Shown: one piece after another, positions 1 to 11,124 of the stretch
Position numbering within the stretch: position 1 is the stretch's first letter
How the letters are laid out: each line of letters begins with the position of its first letter
Assembly: GCA_013115135.1 (NCBI GenBank)
Contig: JABANP010000711.1
Coordinates: 1-21,098 of the forward strand
Length of the DNA: 21,098 bases
Source of the DNA: Perkinsus olseni
Lineage: Eukaryota; Perkinsozoa; Perkinsida; Perkinsidae
Direction of reading: 5' to 3'
The notes under the pieces: generated by a model
The model's database searches: none
What the model saw: only the letters and a program-made list of their open reading frames with translations
What the model was told of the DNA's origin: nothing
Position numbers and translations under genes: made by a program

Positions 1-1208
1 ATCATGGGTTTCTCGCTCCGGCCCACATCGTGATGAGAGAGTAAGCTGGCTCCACAGACGCTGGAGTCCAGACGGTCCACCGATATGGGTACAGAAAGGA
101 GTTCGACGGGTCCGCCGGGTGACCGTAAAAGGGGCCCGGATCTCCTCTTGCCATTAACAAGTCGGCTCAGATTTGACCGAGTCCCCAGGCTCGAAACTGA
201 AGCGCGGGGACGTGGAAGCAACTGACCCTCAATTCGGCATTGAAGGCTTCCTCTGAGCGACGGAGGCGAAGCTGAATAAGCCTCGCTGACGTAGTCGTGA
301 AGCCCCGCCGCGATGGACAGGGTGGAGCTCCCGCCATCATTCTCGGTAATGGGCAGATCTAAAGGGGCATGCCAGGCCAAGGGCCAGCTCGTTTGGCGTG
401 CAGGCGGCATTACCGGATATCAAGGCGTTATTATGTACAGTGACGGCAGCTTGGGCGGCAGCCCATAGGGGAAGTCTGTGGGACAAACGGCAGATCTTTT
501 TAATTTCGCCGATGGTCGCTCAACAAGGCCTTGGCATTTCCGGCCGCTTAGCTATCCCAAGTTGGAGAGCTATTCGGAGCGTAGGAACTGATCGAATTCG
601 GGAGATGTGGCTCGCGGCCCGAATCACAGTGGATCATCCGTGGGAGGGCCATAAGTCCCGATCCAGTCCAGAACGCCGCTTACCGCGTCCTGTACAGAAG
701 TGGACTTCGTAGGGACGATGCGCAGGACATGAGTACCCTCATCTATCAGCGCACAGTAGTACTCGTTCGAGAGTAAGGAAGAACCTGGCGACTCAGAGCC
801 GCGGAGTTTCATGAAATCCAGCTGAACGTACTCGAGACCTGCCCTCCAGCGGCGACGGACTAGTGGTTGAGTGTTCTGAAGATCATGAGTGACGATCCAT
901 TTTGACATGTCTTACAGCCCTTAATGAATCGAGTGATATCCGCCACAATCGTAGGCCCAGACCGCAGAACGCCGCCCCTCTGTTGGGTGACGGAGGGGCA
1001 TGCAGAGCTGCAACGCTCCTTGGTGAATTCCACGGAAGGGATGGTCGTGGGATTGATAAATCGCCCACAGGCGACTCCGGCGATCAGGCAGGAAAAATTC
1101 GCCAGCGGGGATTTTTTTTCAAGAGGGTCAGATATGAAAGTAGGCCGACGTCGTCCTCCCAGCGAAAAATACGGTCCATGGGCCGAACCTTTCACGGAGG
1201 TTGTCCGC
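1..1208 (-). pseudogene. Frameshifted integrase end of copy A
   Basis: Read on the minus strand, three frames together give an integrase order. A His-rich stretch (HPFRGIH, about 1020-1060) and the Cys pair GCKTCQ (about 906-925), preceded by ADITRFIK, resemble the HHCC zinc domain. The next frame (624-908) has EYVQLDFMKL followed by YYCALIDEGTHVLRIVP, which fits the first catalytic Asp of a DDE integrase core and the strand that follows it. Farther on, GLVER and KLKRS (about 485-530) match the usual segment after the catalytic Glu, with in-frame stops between. The rest, to position 1, has no motif I can name and runs off the window. This part is absent from copy B, which leaves the homology at 14786. 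The order protease-RT-RNase H-integrase is that of Ty3-type (and BEL-type) elements. Confidence 0.65.
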
Positions 1209-2808
1209 GCGCAAGGACGAATTGACAGAACACGCGGCAGGTGAGGCCCCAAGGCTAGACAGTATTTCGCTGACGGGGACTCCACCGGATATCGACATCA
1301 GCGAGTTGACGAGGATCCTGTAGTACTTCCCTTTACGTGGAGTAAAACATCGTCCTCAGTCATATCGGCTACGCCTCGTAGGGTGTCAGATACAGAAGGA
1401 CTCTGTGACGGATCAGAGGTGTCACCCAAGGGGTCAGGCTCAGTGGTCAGGAGGGATATACCAGAGTGTAGAGATTGGGGCGAGGCACAGATATCAATGG
1501 GCTCGAGGTTCGCAAATTTGTGCGAGGATCCCCTATCAAAGACAGTAGCGCATTCATCAGCAGCACTAACTACTAAGAATGTGAGGGGGACTCAATAAGG
1601 TTCTGTATTCGACTCCGCCGGAGGGAGATTGTAAGGTCCGTCCTGGGAGACAGAATTCCCGAGCGGTGGCAGGTCAAGCCCAAGGCTGGGTGGCGCGATA
1701 AGTAGTCCGCCAAATAATTATGCAAACCAGATATGTGGTACAAATCAATCGGTAATCGGTAGTCTCGAGAGATCTGTTCCGTAAGTCATTGAGCGACCGG
1801 CTCAGTTCTCGAGCGCAGTACGGTCGTAGCTGCGCGAGGGTTTACTAGTTTCAAGGGCCCATGATAGGGCAGAAATATTATCACAGAAAACAACCGCCGT
1901 GTCGAAGCGGTCGCGGGCGTCCAGGAAACGCCCTAACCAGTCGTAGACACATTGCAGGCAGCGGCTCAGGGTGTGCGCCTCTTTACGATTGATGTGCCAC
2001 TTGGACGACGTATTTGAGTCGCTCCACTCACCAGCATGGGCTTCCAAAAGGTGGAAGGCGGGATTGGAGGCAGAGAGGTCCGGGGCGCTACCTTTCGGGA
2101 TAGCTGAGCCCGTGTAATACAAGAAAGGCTCCAGCCAGATTCGCTCGCATCACAGAAACCGAGGATGTAGCGATGGTGGGTTGGAACTGACGAATGTCGG
2201 CAATTGCCGAAGTCGTCTGATTGGCCCGCGGCTATCAATTTGTTGAGGTTCTTACGGCAGGAGTCAGAGATTACCCACTGGGAGTCCCACCCTTTACGGG
2301 TGTTGCCGTAAGGGCTGCGTCCACCCCAGCGACGTAGTTTGTCGGCTACGTATCGGGTGATTGGATGGAGACGAACCCCATCGTACAGCGCTCCCGCAAT
2401 TTGGAATATTCGCCGCCGCGATACGGGCTACTAACCGACGAGCGGTCTTCGTCGGGGGAGGCACTGAATGCAGAGGCCTCCGTCTTCAGATCGCGACCAG
2501 AGACAGCCCAGGTGACGCACAGCGTCGCCCGACGGTTCAACCCAATCAGTTTTTTCCCTTGGGAAGTTCGCCCCTAACAGCGGAGCTATACTGGTCATGA
2601 TCGATGCCATACGGTGGCACAAGTTGGGAAGGCCGCACAAAATGATATCATCGTAGTATGGTAGGATCATCAGTCCGGGGACCAGACTGACATATTCGCG
2701 AGTGCTGGTACAGTGGACAGGGCGGCCCAGCAATCCAGTGAGACTTGCATTCAACAATTCTCTGACCTGGCCAGCTAGGCTGGCCGGTCCGTGTGTCAGG
2801 TTAAACGC

Positions 2809-2840
2809 CAGACGGCCGCACTCGAAAGCGCGGCCGTCTG
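2809..2840. repeat. 11-bp perfect inverted repeat inside RT coding sequence (copy A)
   Basis: CAGACGGCCGC and its exact reverse complement are separated by 10 bases. The same hairpin is kept in copy B at 16391-16422. Just upstream (about 2770-2786) is a second perfect pair, GGCCAGC and GCTGGCC, with a 3-base centre. Both lie in the reverse transcriptase region, so they may be incidental to codon use in a GC-rich stretch. Confidence 0.7.
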
Positions 2841-5313
2841 ACAGGATTAATAGTCTCGCTCCTTCTCCCAAGTGTACCTTATAAAATGCTTTCGACAAAT
2901 CCAAAAAGGCAAGGGAGAAGGAGTCCTTCCAGTTGGCTCTTATGTAGGCAATGCAGTTCGTCACTCCCCATCCCTCGTACGAGGCAGGGGGCAGGAAGGT
3001 ATTGCAATAGCGGCAATCAGTAACCAATCGACAACGTGTGGATTTGTGGGCCTTCTGTATTATTGGGAAGGAGACTGCAGGATGACGAAGGGGAGAAAGC
3101 GGTTCGTCACACAATTGCGACTGTTCCCATTCTGCTTTGACTCCCCCTTACTGGCACCTCTTTCCACCACCCGTTATCAATGAAGGTTTGCAGTTCGGAG
3201 CGGAACTGGGCTTGTTGCGCTTCAGTGAGCTTATTTATCAGAGGTACACTAAAGTCGACCGGCACGCTGGGTCTCTCCGACCTCTGTGAGTTCTTGTGGC
3301 TCACAGCGGAGTCCCACCAGACCTCGTACGCCATAGTCTGGTCAGGGTGGTCAGGGTGGTCAGGTTCCTCCGAGGATCCAGGCGCACGTAGACGGCGTAT
3401 TCTACCATAGTATCGATTGGCTCCTGGCAATCGCTGGGGCTTGTCCAGTCTCCCGATCAGAGCCTCTTTAGCTCCTTGGATCTGGGAGGACAGTGACGAA
3501 AAGATGTCGCCCCGTGGGGTGGTAGTGGTCGCGAATTCGGGTAAACTTACATTTACCCCAAGCTCGCTCAGCCAGGGTCGACCAATCAACACTTGAACAG
3601 CCGGTAGATTTTCTACCACTGCAAAGGATAGGTCCGCAGAGTAACCTCCCTAGGCACACTCTCAGTCTAGTGCGCTATCGCGGTGACATTTCCCTGTATG
3701 GTCCGGACTGTGTTTGTCTCACTGACCAGCTCACACTCCACTCTAGTGGTGACATCGGAATCGATCAGATTGACGGATGACATTGTGTCAAACCCAGCAA
3801 GGGCCGCTATGTATTGTTCCGAAGATGAGTTTGTGTTTATAAGCTTCACTGGAGCTGTCAATAGGGCGCTCATACTGGAGGCACTCAAACTCATCAACGC
3901 AACACCGCGATCAGAATAGGCGGAAGCAGAAGAAACAGTAACTCCCGATGAGCCTCTCACCGGGTTTTTGCAATCCCGAACTCTGTGTCCGGATTGCCCG
4001 CAACCCAGACAGACACCAGCTTCAAAACCGGCTCTTAACTACTTCTGCTGGCAAACCCAGCTTGGCGCTAGCCAGCTCCTTCTGTGGAGCTTTCGATTGC
4101 TCAAAGCGCTGTCTCTTACCATCAGTATGAGATCGATGTTCATCGGAAGAAGGAGAGGAGAGCCCTCGCTTCTTACCGGCACCATGCGTATCCTCGGCCT
4201 GGGTGAAGCCAAGGTACTCATCAACAGTGGAGCAACCAGAAGAATCAGCAAGTCGTTGTACGGCACGTGCTAGATCCTGTGTGTCCTTGATGTTGGCCGA
4301 AACGTCACTTAAGCTTCCCACAAAGCAAGCGAAAGCAGTATCCTTCTCTCGGAAACGGGGGTAGTTTTGAAGAGTGAGCTTATATAATTCGATACGGGCC
4401 TTCCAGGATATTGTAACATGACCAGTACAGACGGTAGATAATCGTCCGTGTAAATAGCTCTCTTCCTCGATTATCTTACCGAGCTCCATCTTCCCACCAC
4501 GGGAAGGAATATTACACCAGCGACGTAACAGGACCACGGGGTTAGAATCTTCACGTCGTGAATCGTCTTCTAGCATCAGCTTCTCGACCTTGTCAACGAT
4601 CTTATCACAGCAGGAGATCCAACCAGTGTAAAGTTCTTGAATAGTTTTCAGATACTCCTCGTTGACATCGTCATTGTCGGTGGGATCTTGGACCTTCTGC
4701 CAGTTCAGTAGGGGCGAGTCGGTGTTGACCTTGTTGTGATCATCAGCACACCTTACTTCCTCTACCAGCATTTCCTTCCAGTTGAGCCACTACATATCTT
4801 GGGAGAGTAGCAGCATAGAGTAGAATACATAAAGGGCTGGCAGACCCCTCAACAGCTTGGACACACATCTCAACCTTCCGCTTATACACACTCCAAGACC
4901 ACGATTTCGGCTTGTCGATTCTGTCAATGTGGAAGCCCAATTCTCTGGGGGCATCAGTATGAGCTTTGATCCCCCAAGCCTTACACACCGCGAGGACGCC
5001 ACTGCCCAAGGGGGCGGCCCTCACAGTTCACAAAGTTCAAGTAGGTCCAGCAAGGAGACTTGCTGCGACAACCCAGCAGTGTTTCAGCCAGTTGTAGACA
5101 AGACTGTTTAGAAGCATTACTCAAAGTCTCAGCCCAAGAAACAGAGTATGTCTTGCGAGCAGCTCGCTTCAGAGCGCTCTTCAACAAATCAGAAGAAAAG
5201 TTCGCAGAGATGGGAGTATCAGCATCCAGGGCTTTCTCGGATGATGCACCATGTGATTGGTTCCGAGCCCCTTCAACTGACTCCTCATCATCGGGATACA
5301 ACGCAACTGGCAT

Positions 5314-5787
5314 AAGTGTGCAAAGAACGGATAAGGAAAGTAACAACAATAACAACTACAAGGTCCGGGAAGACCTAGCCTAGGCTAGGCTAGATTCGGG
5401 GACAGGCGTCACAAAAACACAAGGGTTTGCGTGCTGACAGTGACATTTTCATAATTTTTCATGCTCGATTAGACATGTAATGACTACTGCGAAGGGACGA
5501 AGTTATTACAATGCTGAAATCGAGTACGATACGCCTTGCTCCGAATTAGATCGGCGCTAGGTGTTGAGTGAAGCAATCCAAAGGGCATCGCTTTCGTCGT
5601 AGCGAGAGGGCCGCACTAGGCAACGACGGCGTGTACGCGAAGACGCGGAAGCAGGTGTTCGGGCACAAAGCGCTCGCCGCATCAATCGATTTAATAGCGC
5701 AATTTCATGATTTAGTTGAACATCGTCCTCATGAATGACTGGTGCTCCCTACCACCGTCCTCAATGAGGACTCCTCTTGGATGAACC
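5314..5787 (-). other. 5' leader of copy A between array and Gag
   Basis: About 470 bp separate the first Gag ATG from the 43-bp array and are shared with copy B (18893-19365). The stretch next to the ORF contains a short CTAGG/CTAGC run (about 5378-5393). Nearest the array are degenerate array-like pieces, including the perfect palindrome GTCCTCAATGAGGAC (about 5757-5771), which suggest that the array grew from or decayed into this edge. I could not identify long terminal repeat ends or a primer binding site. One indel near 5744 relative to copy B disrupts the small leader ORF seen there. Confidence 0.5.
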
Positions 5788-7563
5788 GTCTTCCATGAGT
5801 GATGATTGCTGTGTTGTATCAATTCTAACCGTCATCCATTAGTGATGACTGCTGTGTTGTATCAATTCTAACCGTCTTCCATGAGTGATGACTGGTGTGT
5901 TGTATCAACTCTAACCGTCATCTACTAGGAATGACTGGTGTGTTGTATCAATTCTAACCGTCATCTATTAGTGATGACTGCTGTGTTGTATCAATTCTAA
6001 CCGTCTTCCATGAGTGATGACTGGTGTGTTGTATCAATTCTAACCGTCTTCCATGAGTGATGACTGGTGTGTTGTATCAATTCTAACCGTCATCTACTAG
6101 GAATGACTGGTGTGTTGTATCAATTCTAACCGTCATCTACTAGGAATGACTGGTGTGCTGTATCAATTCTAACCGTCATCCATTAGTGATGACTGGTGTG
6201 TTGTATCAATTCTAACCGTCTTCCATGAGTGATGACTGCTGTGTTGTATCAATTCTAACCGTCTTCCATGAGTGATGACTGGTGTGTTGTATCAATTCTA
6301 ACCGTCATCTACTAGGAATGACTGGTGTGCTGTATCAATTCTAACCGTCTTCCATGAGTGATGACTGCTGTGTTGTATCAATTCTAACCGTCTTCCATTA
6401 GTGATGACTGGTGTGTTGTATCAATTCTAACCGTCATCTATTAGTGATGACTGGTGTGTTGTATCAATTCTAACCGTCATCTACTAGGAATGACTGGTGT
6501 GTTGTATCAATTCTAACCGTCTTCCATGAGTGATGACTGCTGTGTTGTATCAATTCTAACCGTCATCTATTAGTGATGACTGGTGTGTTGTATCAATTCT
6601 AACCGTCATCTATTAGTGATGACTGGTGTGTTGTATCAATTCTAACCGTCATCTACTAGGAATGACTGGTGTGTTGTATCAATTCTAACCGTCTTCCATG
6701 AGTGATGACTGCTGTGTTGTATCAATTCTAACCGTCATCTACTAGGAATGACTGGTGTGTTGTATCAATTCTAACCGTCATCTACTAGGAATGACTGGTG
6801 TGTTGTATCAATTCTAACCGTCATCTACTAGGAATGACTGGTGTGTTGTATCAATTCTAACCGTCATCTATTAGTGATGACTGGTGTGTTGTATCAATTC
6901 TAACCGTCATCTACTAGGAATGACTGGTGTGCTGTATCAATTCTAACCGTCTTCCATGAGTGATGACTGGTGTGTTGTATCAATTCTAACCGTCTTCCAT
7001 GAGTGATGACTGCTGTGTTGTATCAATTCTAACCGTCTTCCATGAGTGATGACTGGTGTGTTGTATCAATTCTAACCGTCATCTACTAGGAATGACTGGT
7101 GTGTTGTATCAATTCTAACCGTCTTCCATGAGTGATGACTGGTGTGTTGTATCAATTCTAACCGTCATCTATTAGTGATGACTGGTGTGTTGTATCAATT
7201 CTAACGGTCATCTATTAGTGATGACTGGTGTGTTGTATCAATTCTAACCGTCTTCCATGAGTGATGACTGCTGTGTTGTATCAATTCTAACCGTCATCTA
7301 CTAGGAATGACTGGTGTGTTGTATCAATTCTAACCGTCATCTACTAGGAATGACTGGTGTGTTGTATCAATTCTAACCGTCATCTACTAGGAATGACTGG
7401 TGTGTTGTATCAATTCTAACCGTCATCTATTAGTGATGACTGGTGTGTTGTATCAATTCTAACCGTCATCTACTAGGAATGACTCTACTAGGAATGACTG
7501 GTGTGCTGTATCAATTCTAACCGTCTTCCATGAGTGATGACTGGTGTGTTGTATCAATTCTAA
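5788..7563. repeat. 43-bp tandem repeat array, 41 units (copy A)
   Basis: The array holds 41 units of 43 bp plus one 15-bp internal duplication (about 7470-7500). Each unit has a variable first part of 19 bp and a nearly constant 24-bp part containing GTGTTGTATCAATTCTAACC. Three first-part types alternate: type A begins GTCTTCCATGAG, type B GTCATCTACTAGG, type C GTCATCTATTAG. Type C is a perfect dyad, GTCATC-N7-GATGAC; type A changes the left arm (GTCTTC) and type B the right arm (AATGAC). The order is irregular but contains a 7-unit block (A B B B C B A) that occurs twice, 13 units apart. There are no unique spacers. Function is unknown; it could be a minisatellite or a cluster of protein-binding sites upstream of the retroelement. 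Confidence 0.97.
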
Positions 7564-7784
7564 CAGTTTATCATGAGTTTCAGTTCATGCAACCGAGCGA
7601 CGGTTACGTGAGTTGAATAGTGGTTAATTAAACCCGAATTAAGGGGAGAATAATAATGGGAGGGTGAGGGATTGAGGGCGTTTGTTTATGATATAGAATA
7701 ATTAGTGTGCTAGTTACAGTGCGACTGTCAGTCACAACATACTAAGGATTCTCAGATACTAGTTTTTTGTTGACCATCTATTCA

Positions 7785-10387
7785 ATGCCTGGCGCGCTTC
7801 CTTGGGAATTGACCAACCGCTTTCGTATCCAGCCTGGACATGGGAATCCATTCGAAACGGCATTAGCGCGCATGCAGCTCGGTTTCGGAGTTGTGAATAT
7901 CGCAACACGGCCGGACTATAACGAAGCACGATACAGGTGCGCCCTACACGAAGGATGTCAGAGGCAATACAAGTTAATTCTCATTGGAGCGGAAGTGTTC
8001 GTCTATCAGCATGGTGAGTGGTGAAGTCTACCGCAGCACGTGAATGAGAGAATATCTCCGCCCGGGTTTCAGGTGCACACGCTGCCGAGGATAGGCACCG
8101 TATGCGGGCAAATCATCCTCGAGAGATTACGGAACTCATCATACGAGAAGCGAGGCAGGGGGTATCGGCTAGTACCATAGTTAGTCATCTATCATCCACT
8201 TTCCCTGGATATAGAGGGATGATAAATCGCACTCAAGTAAGGGAATTCACACTCAGTGTAGATGATTCGGGCGGAAGAAGCCAACTTGCCTGCGCTAGCT
8301 TTTTCCTCCTCTGGGGCTGCGTCCGACGTGCAGCTTTCAGGTCCAGAGTATGATCTCCTCACTTCATAGACGCGGAAGAGCAGGCACCCGTCATGTAACT
8401 AATTTCTTCGAGCTGGAAATGGCATTTAGTAGATTTCGCGTCACGGACGCGATCTTGCAACATGTCAAGCAACGAGAGCCGATTGAAGAGGAGTGTATCT
8501 TCCTTGGTGGATTCTGGGAGGAAGAACACTTCGCAAGTTTGTTGACTAGTGCAGGTAAGTGGCGGTTGGACACTGACCGCGTAGTAGATGGTGACTGAGT
8601 TCGAAATCCGAGCTTCCTCGTCTCGGAGACAAACGCTCTTCACGATTTCGTTGTATGAAGGTATGCTCTCGTCGTTGCATTGGTTCCTCGAATCCCATGG
8701 TGATGGCTTTCCTATTTACATGGATGCCCAGAACCGAATAATTCTCGGAAGCTTGAAGGTGGCTTGGATTGGAACCACCAGGATATGGTTAGTAGCGTCC
8801 GTGCGCAAATGATACGCGTTCATTTATTTGAGTAGCTTTCGGACAGGTTCGACGCGGCTCGCAACGAATGCCGCCATACATTCGTGCCTTTCATGCTGGC
8901 AATAATCGATGAAGAATGTCAGTCCGCATACGAGCACCTGTTAGCTGAGCTGGACAACCTCGTGAGATTTTTCACTGATGGGGAGCGGGGCTTGAATGAT
9001 TCAACAAGCCTCTGTGTCCATGACGCGCATCAAGGAGCTTTAAGGGCCTGCGAAGCTCTCTTACCTGGGAAAAGGAATGGTGAGAGAGTCCCTGGATGCG
9101 TTTACCGCTATTCCCTAATTCAGCACGTTGCTACTATCACTTCTCGAAGAATATTAAGGACAACAGATCGAAATTCGGCGTTGATGCCGCCATGGTAATG
9201 CCAAAGCCTGTAGAATCTGACTCGAATTGCCGGATCCGCTCCCCGATCACAGGGGAGTGGCTAGAACTACAGAGAGCGTGGACTCGTTTCAGGTAGAGCA
9301 TCTCAAGTATGCCTTGCACGCCAGTCCTACCGACAACCTCTACTTCCTCCCTCGCCATTGCTTTAATCCACGAAGTTGAAGAAGAGCACCCGAGTGGAGC
9401 GAACTATCTACGGTACACGTTAGATTTCGAGCGGTATGGCTTTCCTAATATTGCTTTTAACGAGTACAGGACTACAGGGCACTCAGGTGAGTTTGGGTGT
9501 GAACTCTTCGATAACATGGGAACAATCCCCCCGTAGGTTCTGAACAACATTGTCGAAGCATTCCATCGGAACGTAACTCGCATGTTGGGCCGCAATAATA
9601 TGCCGCTGTCAATTTTCGTCGAGAGGATTTTGGAGGTATAGTTCTAATGGAGCAGCGGTCAAACTGTACTTTCTGTCGATCTCCGCGCAGATTCTTCGGT
9701 CTCTAAGACATAGCAGTCCGCAACATTTCGTGCGTCGCCCTGAGACGATCGACGTGGTGGAATATCAAACGCAAATGATGCTGAAGGGAACTCGGTTAGT
9801 CTCGAATGATTCGCTAAAAGAGGTGAGCATTCCAGGCGTCCGTCGAGCTATCACCTCAGGTGATTCACCTGCTCTTCTATCTTAGGAACAATAAGTTGAT
9901 TCAATCAACTAGATGAATGCTCTTAGGTTACCACAAACGTAAATGAACTAATGGGGAGGCGGACTAATGATGCGGGCGTTCGTTACTTCCTCGTCGATTC
10001 GCGAAGGATCTACCCTCATCCACTCCCAGAAGCCACTAATGCTGACATCGACACTTATTTGAGAGGATTGTTACTTTCAGAATTCCCTCGCGAAGGTGAT
10101 TCCTTAAACAATTTCCGACTCCGACCCGCTGAGAAATTATTCCTTTCGTAGGTCAAGATATGCCCTTAGACGAGGTTCTGGCTCGCTACTATAGGTTCAA
10201 CCTCTTGACTGCGTCCGAAACAGAGATAGTCTGCACTTGCAAGGAATGGAGAGATTGGGGTCGTTGTGGACACGGTTATGGGGTCGAGATCATCATAGGA
10301 ACGCAAATCAGGTTAGTGAAGCAGCTCTTGGATGCAAGTCGGCTGTCGTTTAAATGGTCTACTACGAATCACAGGCTCGACTCGTGA
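7785..10387 (+). CDS. Mutator-like element (MULE) transposase, multi-exon (FLYWCH/WRKY-like, MULE and SWIM domains)
   Basis: Start is the ATG at 7785. A fully open GT-AG model has exons 7785-8013, 8073-8236, 8341-8554, 8629-8660, 8732-8787, 8847-9079, 9124-9292, 9382-9412, 9537-9635, 9691-9822, 9927-10095, 10152-10311 and 10375-10387, about 566 residues. Domains in order: a zinc finger of FLYWCH/WRKY type (CALHEGC, then HGAH across the first splice); the MULE core with VPFMLAIIDEE, FFTDGE (Asp codon 8977-8979), CYYHFSKN (9128-9151) and NNIVEAFHR (Glu codon 9555-9557); and a SWIM finger CTC-X8-CGH (10232-10273). This set is typical of MULE transposases, which cut and paste DNA in the nucleus. 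The middle (8555-8846) is uncertain: an unspliced read gives VVDGD at about 8583-8597, matching the DGT box with the first catalytic Asp, but then needs a frameshift. An alternative last splice, a 37-nt intron ending at 10374, would extend the protein to 10475 with a GRP-rich tail. Terminal inverted repeats were not found, so mobility is unproven. Confidence 0.85.
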
Positions 10388-10475
10388 ATACTCCAGGTAT
10401 CATCCGGGAACACGCCAGTTAAGGGCCGCCCGTAGAGGTCGTCCTTCGTCTCCGCAGAGGCCCAGCTCTAGATAG

Positions 10476-11124
10476 ATATCGCCCGCGTAATGCCGGACGT
10501 CGCATACCAGGTAATAATATGAGGCAATCTGTTATCGCCCCATCAGCTGAATGATAAATTGGCACATGCCTACCCGCTCCGGCAACTGGAGAACATCAGT
10601 TACTGACTCGTTATCTCAGGGAATCGTGGCCAAGAATCCGATGCAGACATGGAATAGGATCGGTACAGCGACGACATGATTTCTAAGAAATCATTTCTTC
10701 ACTTGTGTAGAAGGCCGATATGACTACGTGTGAGCGAATATCAGCTCTAGAAAGCCTCAGGCAGTAGTACTGATAGTAATGTGACACCCAAGTTAAAGCA
10801 CATATCTCAGACAATTGGCATGTAGTTTCCATCTTTCAACGAGTTGTGGTTTCTATAGTACTCGGGAAAACTGCTTAAGGATAACTGCTCGGGAAATTCC
10901 CGACGAGAATAGGCACTCGCTTATCGATCAGCTATTTTACCTAAACTTGGACTCTCACTCTGAGTAAGTTACCCATCGCATGCTCAGTTGTTGATGAGGT
11001 TCACATGGAGATGCTGCATTTTCCCCAATGGGCCCACAGAGGTGATCATATCGCCCGTTCAAAACCTTGATCAAGGAAACAGCCGGCTGCTGCTGCTGCG
11101 GCACACAACAATATGAGCAAACGC
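10476..11124. other. Region without recognised gene, with perfect palindromes
   Basis: I see no convincing exon here. It carries several perfect inverted repeats: ATGATTTCTAAGAAATCAT at 10676-10694, which overlaps AAGAAATCATTTCTT at 10685-10699 through a shared arm; TCGGGAAATTCCCGA at 10889-10903; and CCTTGATCAAGG at 11065-11076. It may be the 3' flank of the MULE, but no terminal inverted repeat matching the 5' flank (7564-7784) was found by eye. Confidence 0.5.

Larger units (their letters stand above)
1..5313 (-). pseudogene. Degenerate Gag-Pol retrotransposon, copy A (Gag, protease, RT, RNase H, integrase)
   Basis: From 5313 down to 1209 this is nearly identical to the open Gag-Pol at 14687-18892, but many 1-2 bp indels break it into short frames. 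Recognisable pieces in sense order: Gag (about 4022-5313), the zinc-knuckle region with a frameshift beside it (near 4025), retropepsin-like region (3667-3960 then 3107-3619), reverse transcriptase (2431-3114) with the YYDD box, and RNase H (1802-2238). Frame breaks relative to copy B include extra bases near 4770, 5013, 4026, 3649 and 3146 and lost bases near 1605, 1679, 1789 and 2427. The conserved RT segment FGLTHGP reads FNLTHGP here because of two adjacent changes. Unlike copy B, this copy continues into integrase-like sequence below 1209. It cannot make the polyprotein as written. Whether the breaks are biological decay or consensus errors in a hard-to-assemble repeat cannot be told from the sequence. 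Confidence 0.85.
1209..7563. repeat. Large direct repeat, copy A (Gag-Pol part, leader and 43-bp array)
   Basis: This block matches 14786-21098 base for base apart from scattered 1-2 bp indels, a handful of substitutions and a net difference of one 43-bp unit in the array. The left edge is sharp: after a shared GCGCAAGGACGA the two copies diverge completely to lower coordinates. The right edge in this copy is at 7563, where the array stops and unrelated DNA begins; the partner reaches the window end still inside the match. Shared rare variants inside the array (a CTAACGG junction and a 15-bp internal duplication) show that the block was copied as a whole. Confidence 0.93.

Noticed and set aside
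860..1285. Single 141-residue minus-strand protein
   Set aside because: Its first part is an out-of-frame reading of the Gag-Pol linker; only the GCKTCQ part matches integrase. It is a shadow of the frameshifted pseudogene.
5788..7563. CRISPR array
   Set aside because: Units are contiguous 43-bp repeats with no unique spacers, no cas genes, and the DNA is eukaryotic.
7564..7784. Terminal inverted repeat of the MULE
   Set aside because: No reverse-complement match to 10388-11124 longer than chance was found by eye; a computed search is needed.
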